64,000 bases of DNA from Hordeum vulgare subsp. vulgare (taxonomy: Eukaryota; Streptophyta; Magnoliopsida; Poales; Poaceae), in NCBI RefSeq assembly GCF_904849725.1, contig NC_058524.1, forward strand, positions 547,401,763-547,465,762. The letters are read 5' to 3'. This document shows, in pieces, positions 45,614 to 58,049 of this stretch. The notes under the pieces were generated by a model that saw nothing but the letters and a program-made list of their open reading frames with translations, had not been told where the DNA came from and searched no databases. Both the position numbers and the translations under genes were made by a program. The number at the start of each line of letters is the position of its first letter. Position 1 is the first letter of the stretch.

Positions 45614-47197
45614 TGATACGTCTCCGTCGTATCTATTTTTCCGAACTCTTTTGCCCTTGTTTTGGACTCTAAATTGCATGATTTGAATGGAACTAACCCG
45701 AACTGACACTGTTTTGAGCAGAATTGCCATGGTGTTGTTTTTGTGCAGAAATATAAGTTCTCGGAATGTCCTGAAAATTTCTGAAGATTTTTTCTGGAAT
45801 AAAAGAAAAATACATGCGCAAAGATCCACCGGAGGGGGCGTGCCAGTGGGCCACAAGCCCACAGGTCGCGGCCACCCCCTAGGTCACGCCGTGCAGGCTT
45901 GTGGGGCCCAGGTGGCACCACCACCCCCAAAATCAGCTCTATATCTTCCGTCTCGCCCGGAAAAAAAATCAAAGAGAAGGTTTCATCGCGTTTTGCGATA
46001 CGGAGGTGTCGTCACATCCTGTTCTTCATCTGGAGGGCAGATCTGGAGTCCCTTTCGGGCACCGGAGAGGGGAAATCATCGCCATCGTCATCATCAACCT
46101 TTCTCCATCGACAATTCCATGATGCTCTTCATCGTTCGTGAGTAATCTCATCGTAGGCTTGCTGGACGGTGATGAGTTGGACGAGATCTATCAAGTAATC
46201 GAGTTAGTTCTTTACGGGGATTGATCCCTAGTATCCACTATGTTCTAGATTGATGTTGCTACTACTTGGCTATGCTTAATGCTTGTCACTAGGGCCCGAG
46301 TGCCATGATTTCAGATCTGAACCTATTATGTTGTCGCCAATATATGTGTGTTTTAGATCCTATCTTGCAAGTTGTAGTCACCTACTATGTGTTATGACCC
46401 GGCAACCCCGAAGTGACAATAGCCGGAACCACTCCCGGAGATGACCATAGTATGAGGAGTTCATGTATTCACCGCGTGTTAATGCGTTGGTCCGGTTATT
46501 TATTAAAAGGAGAACCTTAATATCTCGTAGTTTCCATTAGGACCGCGCTGCCACGGGAGGGATGGACAATAGATGTCATGCAAGTTTTTTTCCCTAAGCA
46601 CGTATGACTACATACGGAATACATGCCTACATTAGATTGACGAACGGGAGCTAGTTACTTATCTCTCCGTGTTATAGCTGTTACATGATGAATCCAATCC
46701 ATCATACTCATCCATCACCGATCCACTGCCTACGAGTCTTTTACTACTGTTCCTCACTACGTTACTTTGTCTAGGCTTGTCCCTTGCTACAAAAGGGATT
46801 GGGCCACTCTGTTGCTGCTACTGTTGCTACTGTTGTTACTTTGCTGCTGCTGCTACTGTTGTTCCTTGCTACTTCTCTGTTACTTGTTGCAAGATCTTTT
46901 ATGACACCGTTGCCGGGGAAGAATATTTCCCGTCCACGAGCAACTTACTGGCGCCATTGATCCAACAGTTAGGAATAGTCTGCCGTCAACAGATCGTTTC
47001 TGGCACCGTTGCTATCATACTACTTTGCTACTGATACTTTTCTTGCAGACACTAATTTTTCAGGTGTGGTTGAATCTGATAAACTCAGCTGCTAATACTT
47101 GAGAATATTCTTTCGCTTCCCTTGGCGAACCAACAAATTTGGGTTGAATACTCTACCCTCAGAAACTGCTGCGATCCCATACGCTTGTGGGTTATCA
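45614..47197 (+). mobile_element. Gy-2 5' LTR (Athila-type)
   Basis: 1584-bp LTR, TGATACGTCTCCGTCG to GTGGGTTATCA. Its partner is 62325-63917. They differ more in the first ~360 bp (roughly 8% by eye) than later. Near 46800-46880 is a TGCTAC/GTTACT-rich simple stretch. At 46902-46919, 46949-46960 and 47001-47012 it holds primer-site-like modules within the LTR. Related to the Gy-1 and Gy-3 LTRs. Confidence 0.93.
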
Positions 47198-47208
47198 AAG
47201 GCTTTTTC

Positions 47209-47226
47209 TGGTGCCGTTGCCGGGGA
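47209..47226 (+). promoter_or_regulatory. Gy-2 primer-binding site (tRNA-Asp)
   Basis: TGGTGCCGTTGCCGGGGA, one mismatch from the tRNA-Asp complement, 11 bases after the LTR end. Confidence 0.88.
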
Positions 47227-47276
47227 AGCACAGCTATATTCTCTGAGTCACTTGGGATTTACGTCTGCTGATCACT

Positions 47277-48816
47277 ATGAGGAATCCGAAAGATCCAAGA
47301 ACTAAAATCTTGCCTTCCACTACGAGGAGAGGTAAGGAATTGCCATCTAGCTCTGCACTTGATTCACCTTCAGTTATGAGTAAGTTTGAGACATCACCTC
47401 CTGCTAGAAATCTTGATATGTCTCCTGTGCTTGATGATGCTACTTCTGCTGCCCATGATGCTATGCTTGATACTATGCCTGATGATGCTATGCTTGATAC
47501 TATGCCTGATGATGCTATGCCTGATACTGCTTTGCCACTTGGTGCATTCCTTTATGCACATATTGCTAGAGTTGCTGCTTGGTGTGATGATATTTCGGAA
47601 ACTGTTGATCCTATAGAGATAGCTGAGGACTTTCTTGTGTGTAAGGATAGCTATGATGTTGAGAAATTACTGTGCAAGTGGAAAGAAAAATCTCTGAACG
47701 CTAGGATGAAATACGACCCGAAGTTTGCCACTTCGCCTATCTTTGTGACTGATAAGGATTATGAATTCTCTGTCGACCCTGGGTTAATCACTCTGGTCGA
47801 ATATGATCATTTTCATGGTTACGAGTCTGAAACGGCTGTGGCCTATCTTACCAAACTGCACGATATAGCCACCCTATTCATTAGTGAGGAAAAGATCCGC
47901 CACTACTATATGCTCAAGATGTTTCCTTTCTCGCTAAAGGATGATGCTAAGACCTGGTTCACTTCTCTTGCTCCTGGATGTGTGCATAGCCCCCAGGATA
48001 TGGTCTACTATTTCTCTGAAAAATATTTCCCTGTCCATAAGAAGCAAGTTGCCTTGCAGGAAATATACAACTTTGCTCAAGCTGAAGAAGAGAGTCTCCC
48101 ACAAGCTTGGGGGAGGCTTATCCAGCTACTGAATGCTTTGCCTGATCACCCTCTTGAGAAGAACGAAATACTTGATATCTTATATAATGGACTTACCGAT
48201 GCTTCTAAAGACCACCTAGATAGTTGTGCCGGTAGTGTTTTTAAGGAATGAACTGTAGAACAAGCTGAGATTCTACTGAATAACATCTTGTGCAATGAGA
48301 ATGATTGGACTATTCCCGAACCACCTCCTAAGCCAACTTCAAAGAAAAGAGGTATTCTATTCCTCAGTCCTGAAGATATGCAAGAAGCCAAGAAATCTAT
48401 GCGAGAGAAAGGCATTAAATCTGAAGATGTCAAAAATCTACCACCTATCGAAGAGCTCCATGGTCTCGATAACCCGATACGGGTAGTAGAAGTAAATTCT
48501 CTGTGTAGGTTTGATGAGAGTGATATTCCTTTTGATAAACCTGCTAGCTTATGCATGGACGAATTTGATAACTTCGTTGCCAAACAACATAGTTTCAATG
48601 ATTATGTTAGCAGACAATTGGAAAAGAATGCTCGTATGCTTAGTCATTTAAGTGCTTGTGTGGACAGAAATGTCAATGATCTTAAATTGCTGAGTAAACA
48701 TGCCTCTATAGTTACTACTCAGGTAGAACAAGTACTTAAAGCTCAGAATGACTTGCTCAATGAGTTGAATGACAATGGCATCAGAGTCGTCACTAGACGC
48801 GGTAGAATGACCCAGG
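47277..48816 (+). pseudogene. Gy-2 gag, split by Angela-2
   Basis: Athila-type Gag, forming the particle that carries element RNA. It starts at ATG 47277 (MRNPKDPRTKILPSTTRRG). An acidic tandem repeat (DAMLDTMPDDAMLDTMPD, 47457-47530) is followed by TDKDYEFSVDPG and the Retrotrans_gag core at about residues 205-310 (KIRHYYMLKMFPFSLKDDA to LPDHPLEKNEILDI). An in-frame TGA lies at 48249-48251; the frame continues through IPEPPPKPTSKKRG and a long helical region to the Angela-2 insertion after 48816. It resumes at 57426. Confidence 0.88.
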
Positions 48817-50634
48817 TGTTGGAAATATGCCCTAGTGGCAATAATAAATTAGTTATTATTATATTTCTTTGTTCATGATAATCGTTTATTATCCATGCTA
48901 TAATTGTATTGATTGGAAACACAGTGCATGTGTGGATACATAGAAAAAACACTGTCCCTAGTAAGCCTCTAGTTGACTAGCTCGTTGATCAAAGATGGTC
49001 AAGGTTTCGTGACCATAGGCAAGTGTTGTCACTTGATAACGGGATCACATCATTAGGAGAATCATGTGATGGACTAGACCCAAACTAATAGACGTAGCAT
49101 GTTGATCGTGTCATTTTGTTGCTACTGTTTTCTGCGTGTCAAGTATTTGTTCCTATGACCATGAGATCATATAACTCACTGACACCGGAGGAATGCTTTG
49201 TGTGTATCAGACGTCGCAACGTAACTGGGTGACTATAAAGAAGCTCTACAGGTATCTCCGAAGGTGTTCGTTGAGTTAGTATGGATCGAGACTGGGATTT
49301 GTCACTCCAGTGTGACGGAGGGGTATCTCGGGGCTCAGTCGGTAATACAACATCACACACAAGCCTTGCAAGCAATGTGACTTAGTGTAAGTTGCGGGAT
49401 CTTGTATTACGGAACGAGTAAAGAGACTTGCCGGTAAACGAGATTGAAATAGGTATGCGGATACTGACGATCGAATCTCGGGCAAGTAACATACCGAAGG
49501 ACAAAGGGAATGACATACGGGATTATATGAATCCTTGGCACTGAGGTTCAAACGATAAGATCTTCGTAGAATATGTAGGATCCAATATGGGCATCCAGGT
49601 CCCGCTATTGGATATTGACCGAGGAGTCACTCGGGTCATGTCTACATAGTTTTCGAACCCGCAGGGTCTGCACACTTAAGGTTCGACGCTGTTTTATGCG
49701 TATTTGAGTTATATGGTTGGTTACCGAATGTTGTTCGGAGTCCCGTATGAGATCACGGACGTCATGAGGGTTTCCGGAATGGTCCAGAAACGAAGATTGA
49801 GATATAGGATGACTTCATTTGGTTACCGGAAGGTTTTCGGGCATTACCGGTAATGTACCGGAAATGACGAATGGGTTCTGGATCTTCACCGGGAGGGGGC
49901 ACCACCCACCCAGGAGGGCCCAAGGACCTTGGGGGTGGCGCACCAAGTAGGTGGGGTCAGCCCAAGGCTGTCTTGCACAAGCGAAAGAAAAACCAAAAGA
50001 AGAGAAAAAAAAGGAAAGGTGGGAAAACAGAGAAGGACTCCACCTTCCAATCCTAGTTGGACTAGGATTGGAGGAGGACTCCTCCTCCCCTTGGTGGCGC
50101 AGCCCTTGGGGCTCCTTGAGCCTCAAGGCAAGCCTCCCCTCCCTCCTCCTATATATATGGAGCAATTAGGGCTGATTTGAGACAACTTTTTCAAGGCAGC
50201 TCGACCACATACCTCCACGGTTTTACCTCTAGATCGCGTTTCTGCGGAGCTCAGGCGGAGCCGTGCCGAGAATAGATCACCACCAACCTCCGGATCACCG
50301 TCACGCTGCCGGAGAACTCATCTACCTCTCCGTATCTCTTGCTGGATCAAGAAGGCCGAGATCATCGTCGAGCTGTACGTGTGCTGAACGCGGAGGTGCC
50401 GTCCGTTCGGCACTAGATCGTGGGACGGATCGCAGGACGGTTCGTGGGACGGTTCGCGGGGCGGATCGAGGGATGTGAGGATGTTCCACTACATCAACCG
50501 CGTTCACTAACGCTTCTGCTGTGTGATCTACAAGGGTACGTAGATAGAAAATCCCCTCTCGTAGATGGACATCACCATGATAGGTCTTCGTGCGCGTAGC
50601 AAAATTTTTGTTTCCCATGCGACGTTCCCCTTCA
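48817..50634 (+). mobile_element. Angela-2 5' LTR
   Basis: 1818-bp Angela/WIS-type LTR, TGTTGGAAATATGCCC to TTCCCCTTCA. Flanked by CCAGG (48812-48816), repeated at 57426-57430: an exact target duplication. ~97% identical by eye to the 3' LTR. TATA box about 50150-50158. It is a different subtype from Angela-1 (TTGGAAATATG against TTGGAATTAT start). Confidence 0.95.
50150..50158 (+). promoter_or_regulatory. TATA box of Angela-2 5' LTR
   Basis: CCTATATATATGGAGC at the position homologous to the Angela-1 LTR promoter. Confidence 0.7.
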
Positions 50635-51890
50635 GTGGCATCATGAGCTAGGTTCATGCGTAGATGTCTTCCCGAGTAGAACACAAAAGTTTTTGTGGGC
50701 GGTGATGTGCGTTTTGCTGCCCTCCTTAGTCTTTTCTTGATTCCGCGGTATTGTTGGATTGAAGCGGCTTGGACCGACATTACTCGTATGCTTACGAGAG
50801 ACTGGTTTCATCGCTACGAGTAACTCCCTTGCTCAAAGATGACTGGCAAGTGTCGGTTTCTCCAACTTTAGTTGAATCGGATTTGACCGAGGAGGTCCTT
50901 GTATAAGGTTAAATAGCAATTCATACATCTCCATTGTGGTGTTTGCGTAAGTAAGATGCGATCCTACTAGATACCCATGGTCACCACGTAAAACATGCAA
51001 CAACAATTAGAGGACGTCTAACTTGTTTTTGCAGGGTATGCTTGTGATGTGATATGGCCAACGATGTGATGTGATATATTGGATGTATGAGATGATCATG
51101 TTGTAATAGTTAATATCGACTTGCACGTCGATGGTACGGCAACCGGCAGGAGCCATAGGGTTGTCTTTAAACTAACGTTTGTGCTTGCAGATGCGTTTAC
51201 TATATTGCTAGGACGTAGTTTAGTAGTAATAGCATGAGTAGCACGACAACCCCGATGGCGACACATTGATGGAGATCATGATGATGGAGATCATGGTGCG
51301 ACGCCGGTGACAAGAAGATCATGCCGGTGCTTTGGTGATGGAGATCAAGAAGCACATGATGATGGCCGTATCATGTCACTTATGAATTGCATGTGATGTT
51401 AATCCTTTATGCACCTTATCTTGCTTAGAACGACGGTAGCATTATGAGGTGATCTCTCACTAAAATTTCAAGACGAAATTGTGTTCTCCCTGACTGTGCA
51501 CCGTTGCGACAGTTCTTTGTTTCGAGACACCACGTGATGATCGGGTGTGATAGACTGAACGTTCACATACAACGGGTGCAAAACAGTTGCACACGCGGAA
51601 CACTCGGGTTAAGCTTGACGAGCCTAGCATGTGCAGACATGGCCTCGGAACACATGAGACCGAAAGGTCGCCCATGAATCCTATAGTTGATATGATTAGC
51701 ATAGAGATGCTTACCACTGAAACTATTCTCGACTCACGTGATGATCGGACTTGAGATAGTGGATTTTGATCATGTACCACTCAAATGACTAGAGAGATGT
51801 ACTTTTTGAGTGGGAGTTCTTAAGCAATATGATTAATTGAACTAATTGTCATGAACATAGTCTAATGGTCTTTGCGAATTAAGATGTAGC
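50635..51890 (+). other. Angela-2 primer site and leader
   Basis: Begins GTGGCATCATGAGC like Angela-1 and follows the Angela-1 leader at ~94% identity by eye up to about 51830, with a small duplication (ATGATGGAGATCATG, about 51275). After 51830 similarity falls sharply. Confidence 0.8.
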
Positions 51891-54800
51891 TTGCGCTATA
51901 GCTCTACTGTTTTTATATGTTCCTAGAGAAAATTTAGTTGAAAGTTGATAGTAGCAAACTTTGCAGAGGATTGTCCTCGTTGCTGCGCAGAAGGCTTATG
52001 TCCTTAATGCACCACTCGGTGTGCTGCACCTCGAGCGTCGTCTGTGGATGCTGTGAACATCCGACATACACGTTTCTGATGACTACACGATAGTTGAGTG
52101 CAAAATACGTAATGGCTTAGAAGCAAGGCGACGAAGACGTTTTGAAGCGTCACGGAACATAAGTGATGTTCTAAATAGATGAAATTGTGATTTCATGCTT
52201 GTGCCCTTGTTAAGAGGTACGAGACCTCCGACAAGATTCTTTGTCCACAACGTAAAGGAGAAAATCTCAATCGTTGAGCGTGTGCTCAGATTGTCTGAGT
52301 ACAACAATCGCTTGAATCAAGTGGGAGTTAATCTTCCAGATGAGATAGTGATAGTTCTCCAAAGTCACTACCACCAAGCTGTGAGAGCTTCGTGGTGAAC
52401 TATAACATATCAAGGATAGATACAATGATCCTTGAGCGATTCGCGATGTTTGACACTGCGAAAGTAGAAATCAAGAAGGAGCATCAATAGTTGATGGTTA
52501 GTAAAACCACTAAGTTTCAAGAAAGGCAAGGGCTAGAAGGGATACTTCATGAAACGGCAAAACAGTTGCTGCACTAATGAAGAGACCCAAGATTAAACCC
52601 AAACCCGAGACTAAGTGCTTCTGTAATGAGGGGAACAGTCACTGAGGCGGAGCAACTATAGATACTTGGTAGATAAGAAGGCTGGCAAAAGTCGAAAGAA
52701 GTATATTTGATATACATGATGTTGATGTGTACTTTACAAGTACTCCTAGTAGCACGAGGGTATTGGATACCGGTTCGGTTGCTAAGTGATTAGTAACACG
52801 AAATGAAAGCTACGGCATAAAACGGAGACTAGCTAATGGCGAGGTGACGATACGTGTTGGAAGTGTTTCCAAGGTTGATATGATCAAACGTCGCATACTC
52901 CATCTACCATCGGGATTGGTGTTAAACCTAAATAATTGTTATTTGGTACTTGCGTTAAGCATGAACATGATTGGATCGTGTTTATTGCAATACGATTACT
53001 CATTTAAATAGAATAATGGTTACTCTATTTGCTTGAATAAATCACCTTCAATGGTTTATTGAATCTTGATCGTAGTGTTACACATGTTCATAATATTGGT
53101 GCCAAAAGATACAAGGTAATGATCATAGTACCACTTACTTGTGGCACTGCCGCTTGAGTCATGTTGGTGTAAATTGCATGAAGAGGCTCCATGCGGATGG
53201 ATCTTTATACTCACTTGATTTTGAATCACTATTGACATGCAAATCATACCGCATGAGCAAGGCCTTGTTTTCATTGAGATGAAACAAGATAGTAACTTGT
53301 TGGAAGTGATACATTTTGATGTATGCAGTCCAATGGGTGCTGAGGCACACAGTGGATATCATTATGTTCTTACTTCAATGACGATTTGAGGAGATACAAG
53401 AGTATTTACTTAATGAATCACAAGTCTGAAATATTGAAAGGTTCAATTCTGTTTCAGGAGTGAAGTTCGTCGTAACAAGAGGATAAACTGTCTACGATAT
53501 GATCATAGAAATGAATATCTAAGTTATGAGTTTTGGTACACAGTTAAGACAATGTGGAAATTGTTTCGCAGTTCATGCCACCTGGAACATCATAGTGTGA
53601 TGATGTGTCTGAATGTCATAGCCACGCACTATTTGGTATGGTGCATGCTATGATGTCTCTTATCGAATTACCACTATCATTTATGGGTTATGCATTAGAG
53701 ACAACCGCATTCACTTTAAATAGGGCACCGCGTATTTCCGTTGAGATGACACAGTATAGACTGAGGTTTAGAGAAATCTAAACTGTCGTTTCTTGAAAGT
53801 TTGGGGCTTCGACACTTGTGTGAAAAAGTTTCAGTCGAATAAGCTCAAACCCAAAGCGGATAAATGCATCTTCATAGGATATCCAAAACAGTTGGGTACA
53901 TCTCCTATCTTAGATCCGAAAGCAAAGTGTTTGTTTCTAGAAACGGATCCTTTCTCGAGGAAAGGTTTCTCTCAAAAGAATTGAGTGGGAGGGTGGTAGA
54001 ACTTAATGAGGTTATTGAACCATCACTTCAACCAGTGTGTAGCAGGGCGCATGAAGTTATTCCTGTGGCGCCTACACCAATTGAAGTGAATGCTGATGAT
54101 GGTGATCATCAAGCATCGGATCAAGTTACTACAAACCTCGTAGGTTGACAAGATCGCGTACTACTGCAGAGTGGTAGGGTAACCCTGTCTTGGAGGTCAT
54201 GTTGTTGAGCAACAGTGAACCTACGAGTTATGGAGAAAGCAATGGTGGGCCCGGATTCCGACAAATGGCTGGAAGCCATGAAATCCGAGAGAGGATCCAT
54301 GTATGAAAACAAAGTGTAGAATTTGGAAGAACTACTTGATGGTCATAGGACTATTGAGTAAAGATGGATCTTTAAAAAGAAGACAGACGATGATGGTGAT
54401 AAGTCACTATTAAGAAAAGCTCAACTTGTCGCAAAGATGTTACCGACAAGATCACACAATTGACTATGATGAGACTTTCTCACTCGTAGCGATGCTGAAA
54501 GTCTGTTAGAATTATGTTAGTAGTTGCTGCATTATTTATGAAATATTGCACATAGGATGTCAAAACATTGTTTCCTCTACGGTTTCCTTGAGCAAACGTT
54601 GTATGTGATACAACCAGGAGGTTTTGTCGATCCTAAAGATACTAGCAAGTATGCAAGCTCCAGCAATCCTTCAATGGACTGGTGCAAGCATCTCAGAGTT
54701 GGAATATACACTTTGATGAGATGATCAAAGATTTTGGGTTTGTACAAGGTTTATGAGAAACTTGTATTTCCAAAGAAGTGAGTGGGAGCACTATAGAATT

Positions 54801-55594
54801 TCTGATAAGTATATGTGGTTGACATATTGTGGATCAGAAGTAATGTAGAATTTCTTTAAAGCATACAAGGTTGTTTGAAAGAGGTTTTCAAAGGAGTACC
54901 TGGATTGCGCTACTTGAACGTTGAGCATCAAAGATCTATGGAGATAGATCCAAAGCGCTTAATGTAAGTTTCAACAAGATGCATGCCTTGACAAGTTTTT
55001 GAAGGAGTTCAAAATTGATCAGCAAAGAAGGAGTTCTTGGTCGCGTTGTGAGGTGTGAATTTGAGTAAGACTCAAAACCCGACCCTGGCAGAATAAAGAG
55101 AATAGACGAAGGTCGTCTTCTATGCCTTGGCCGTAGAATCTGAAGTATGCCATGCTGGGTACCGCACCTGATGTGTGCCTTGACTCAAATTCTGTTGAGA
55201 GGTACACAGAGTGATCCATGATTGAATCACTAGCAGCGGTCAAAATTTATCCTTAGTAACTCATGGACTAAGGAATTTTTCTCGATTATGGAGGTGGTTA
55301 AAGAGTTCGTCGTAAAGGGTTACGTCGATGCAAGCTTTGACACTAATCCGAATAACTATGAGTAGTGAAACGGATTCGTATAGTAGAGTAGATATTTGGA
55401 GTATTTTCGAATAGCACATAGTAGCAGCATCTATAAGATGACATAAAGATTTGTAAAGAACACACGGGTCTGAAAGTTTCAGAACCGTTGACTAAAACCG
55501 CTCTCACGAGCAAGACGTGATCAGACCCCATGACTATATGGGTGTTGGATTCGTTGGAATCACATGGTGATGTGAACTAGATTATTGACTCTAG
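51891..55594 (+). pseudogene. Angela-2 gag-pol, severely decayed
   Basis: Traceable end to end against Angela-1 but with many stops and frameshifts. The zinc-knuckle region is near 52610 and the protease-like 'ttggataccggttc' about 52762. Integrase remnants lie near 53160-53560; the linker at 53793-54148 (KCIFIGYPK) is the longest open piece. RT remnants near 54370-54860 no longer give a readable YVDD, and RNase H remnants lie near 55310-55500. No domain could be translated intact. Nucleotide identity to Angela-1 appears ~70-75%, far below that of LTRs and leader. Confidence 0.85.
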
Positions 55595-55608
55595 TGCAAG
55601 TGGGAGAC
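55595..55608 (+). promoter_or_regulatory. Angela-2 polypurine tract
   Basis: TGCAAGTGGGAGAC, identical to that of Angela-1, although the surrounding coding DNA is decayed. Confidence 0.8.
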
Positions 55609-57425
55609 TGTTGGAAATATGACCTAGAGGCAATAATAAATTAGTTATTATTATATTTCTTTGTTCATGATAATCGTTTATTATCCATGCTATAATTGTA
55701 TTGATTGGAAACACAGTGCATGTGTGGATACATAGACAAAACACTGTCCCTAGTAAGCCTCTAGTTGACTAGCTCGTTGATCAAAGATGGTCAAGGTTTC
55801 CTGACCATAGGCAAGTGTTGTCACTTGCTAACGGGATCACATCATTAGGAGAATCATGTGATGGACTAGACCCAAACTAATAGACGTAGCATGTCGATCG
55901 TGTCATTTTGTTGCTACTGTTTTCTGCGTGTCAAGTATTTGTTCCTATGACCATGAGATCATATAACTCACTGACACCGGAGGAATGCTTTGTGTGTATC
56001 AAACGTCGCAACGTAACTGGGTGACTATAAAGATGCTCTACAGGTATCTCCGAAGGTGTTCGTTGAGTTAGTATGGATCGAGACTGGGATTTGTCACTCC
56101 GTGTGACGGAGAGGTATCTCGGGGCCCACTCGGTAATACAACATCACACACAAGCCTTGCAAGCAATGTGACTTAGTGTAAGTTGCGGGATCTTGTATTA
56201 CGGAATGAGTAAAGAGACTTGCCGGTAAACGAGATTGAAATAGGTATGCGGATACTGACGATCGAATCTCGGGCAAGTAACATACCGAAGGACAAAGGGA
56301 ATGACATACGGGATTATATTAATCCTTGGCACTGAGGTTCAAACGATAAGATCTTCGTAGAATATGTAGGATCCAATATGGGCATCCAGGTCCCACTACT
56401 GGATATTGACCGAGGAGTCACTCGGGTCATGTCTACATAGTTCTCGAACCCGCAGGGTCTGCACACTTAAGGTTCGACGTTGTTTTATGCGTATTTGAGT
56501 TATATGGTTGGTTACCGAATGTTGTTCGGAGTCCCGGATGAGATCATGGACGTCACGAGGGTTTCCGGAATGGTCCGGAAACGAAGATTGATATATAGGA
56601 TGACTTCATTTGGTTACCGGAAGGTTTTCGGGCATTACCGGTAATGTACCGGGAATGACGAATGGGTTCCGGATCTTCACCGGGAGGGGGGACCACCCAC
56701 CCGGGAGGGCCCAGGGACCTTGGGGGTGGCGCACCAAGTAGGTGGGGTCAGCCCAAGTCTATCTTGCGCAAGAGAAAGAAAAACCAAAAGAAGAGAAAAA
56801 AAAAGAAAGGTGGGGAAAGAGAGAAGGACTCCACCTTCCAATCCTAGTTGGACTAGGATTGGAGGAGGACTCCTCCTCCCCTTGGTGACGCAGCCCTTGG
56901 GGCTCCTTGAGCCTCAAGGCAAGCCTCCCCTCCCTCCTCCTATATATATGGAGCAATTAGGGCTGATTTTAGACAACTTTTTCAAGGCAGCCAAACCACA
57001 TACCTCCACGGTTTTACCTCTAGATCGCGTTTCTGCGGAGCTCAGGCGGAGCCCTGCCGAGAATAGATCACCACCAACCTCCGGAGCGCTGTCACGCTGC
57101 CGGAGAACTCATCTACCTCTCCGTCTCTCTTGCTGGATCAAGAAGGCCGAAATCATCGTCGAGCTGTACGTGTGCTGAACGCGGAGGTGCCGTCCGTTCG
57201 GCACTAGATCGTGGGACGGATCGCGGGACGGTTCGTGGGACGGTTCGCGGGGCGGATCGAGGGACGTGAGGACGTTCCACTACATCAACCGCGTTCACTA
57301 GCACTTCTGCTGTGGGATCTACAAGGGTACATAGATCGAAAATCCCCTCTCGTAGATGGACATCACCATGATAGGTCTTCGTGCGAGTAGGAAATTTTTT
57401 GTTTCCCATGCGACGTTCCCCTTCA
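55609..57425 (+). mobile_element. Angela-2 3' LTR
   Basis: 1817 bp, full length, partner of 48817-50634; followed by the CCAGG duplication at 57426-57430. Confidence 0.95.
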
Positions 57426-58049
57426 CCAGGAACCTCTGTAACCTGAGGGTCATCCGAAGAGAATTGAACAAGATTCTCAAGGAGTTATCACTGATGCACC
57501 TAGTCGTCCTAGAAAGAAGAAGAAAGATGATAGGAACCTGCACGCTAGCAACCCAGTTGCTGCTACACCTGAGAGTCCAAACGATGCCTGTGCCTCTGAT
57601 GCTGAAACACAATCTCGTGATGAACATGAGCTTAATGATAATATCAATAGTGATGTTCATGATAATGCTCAACCTAGCAATGAAAAGGATGTGGAGATTG
57701 AACCTAGTGTTGATCTTGATAACCCACAGCCTAAGACTAAGAGATACGATAAGAATGACTTCACTGCTAGGAAGCACGGTAAAGAAAGGGAACCATGGGT
57801 TTAGAAACCCATGCCCTTTCTTCCCAAACCATCCAAGAAAAAGGATGATGAGGATTTTGAGCGCTTCGTTGAAATGATCAAATCTGTCTTTCTACAAATG
57901 CGTTTGATGGATATGCTCAAGATGTCTCCGTATGCTAAGTACATGAAAGATATTGTGACTAATAAGAGGAGGATACCTGATCCTGAGATCTCCGCCATGC
58001 CCACTATACCTTCAAGGGTGGAACTCCTAAGAAACTAGGTGATCCCGGT
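57426..58049 (+). pseudogene. Gy-2 gag, distal part
   Basis: Resumes directly after Angela-2: QEPL, a TAA at about 57440, then KKKDDRNLHASNP, an acidic stretch and KRYDKNDFTARKHGKEREP. TAG at 57801-57803 stands where Gy-1 has CAG. The frame continues with KKKDDEDFERFVEMIKSVF and SPYAKYMKDIVTNK, and a one-base shift at about 58000 leads into the protease frame. Confidence 0.82.

Noticed and set aside
45687..46145. 152-aa ORF (and 160-aa ORF at 62373)
   Set aside because: Inside the two Gy-2 LTRs across the promoter region; a shadow of LTR sequence.
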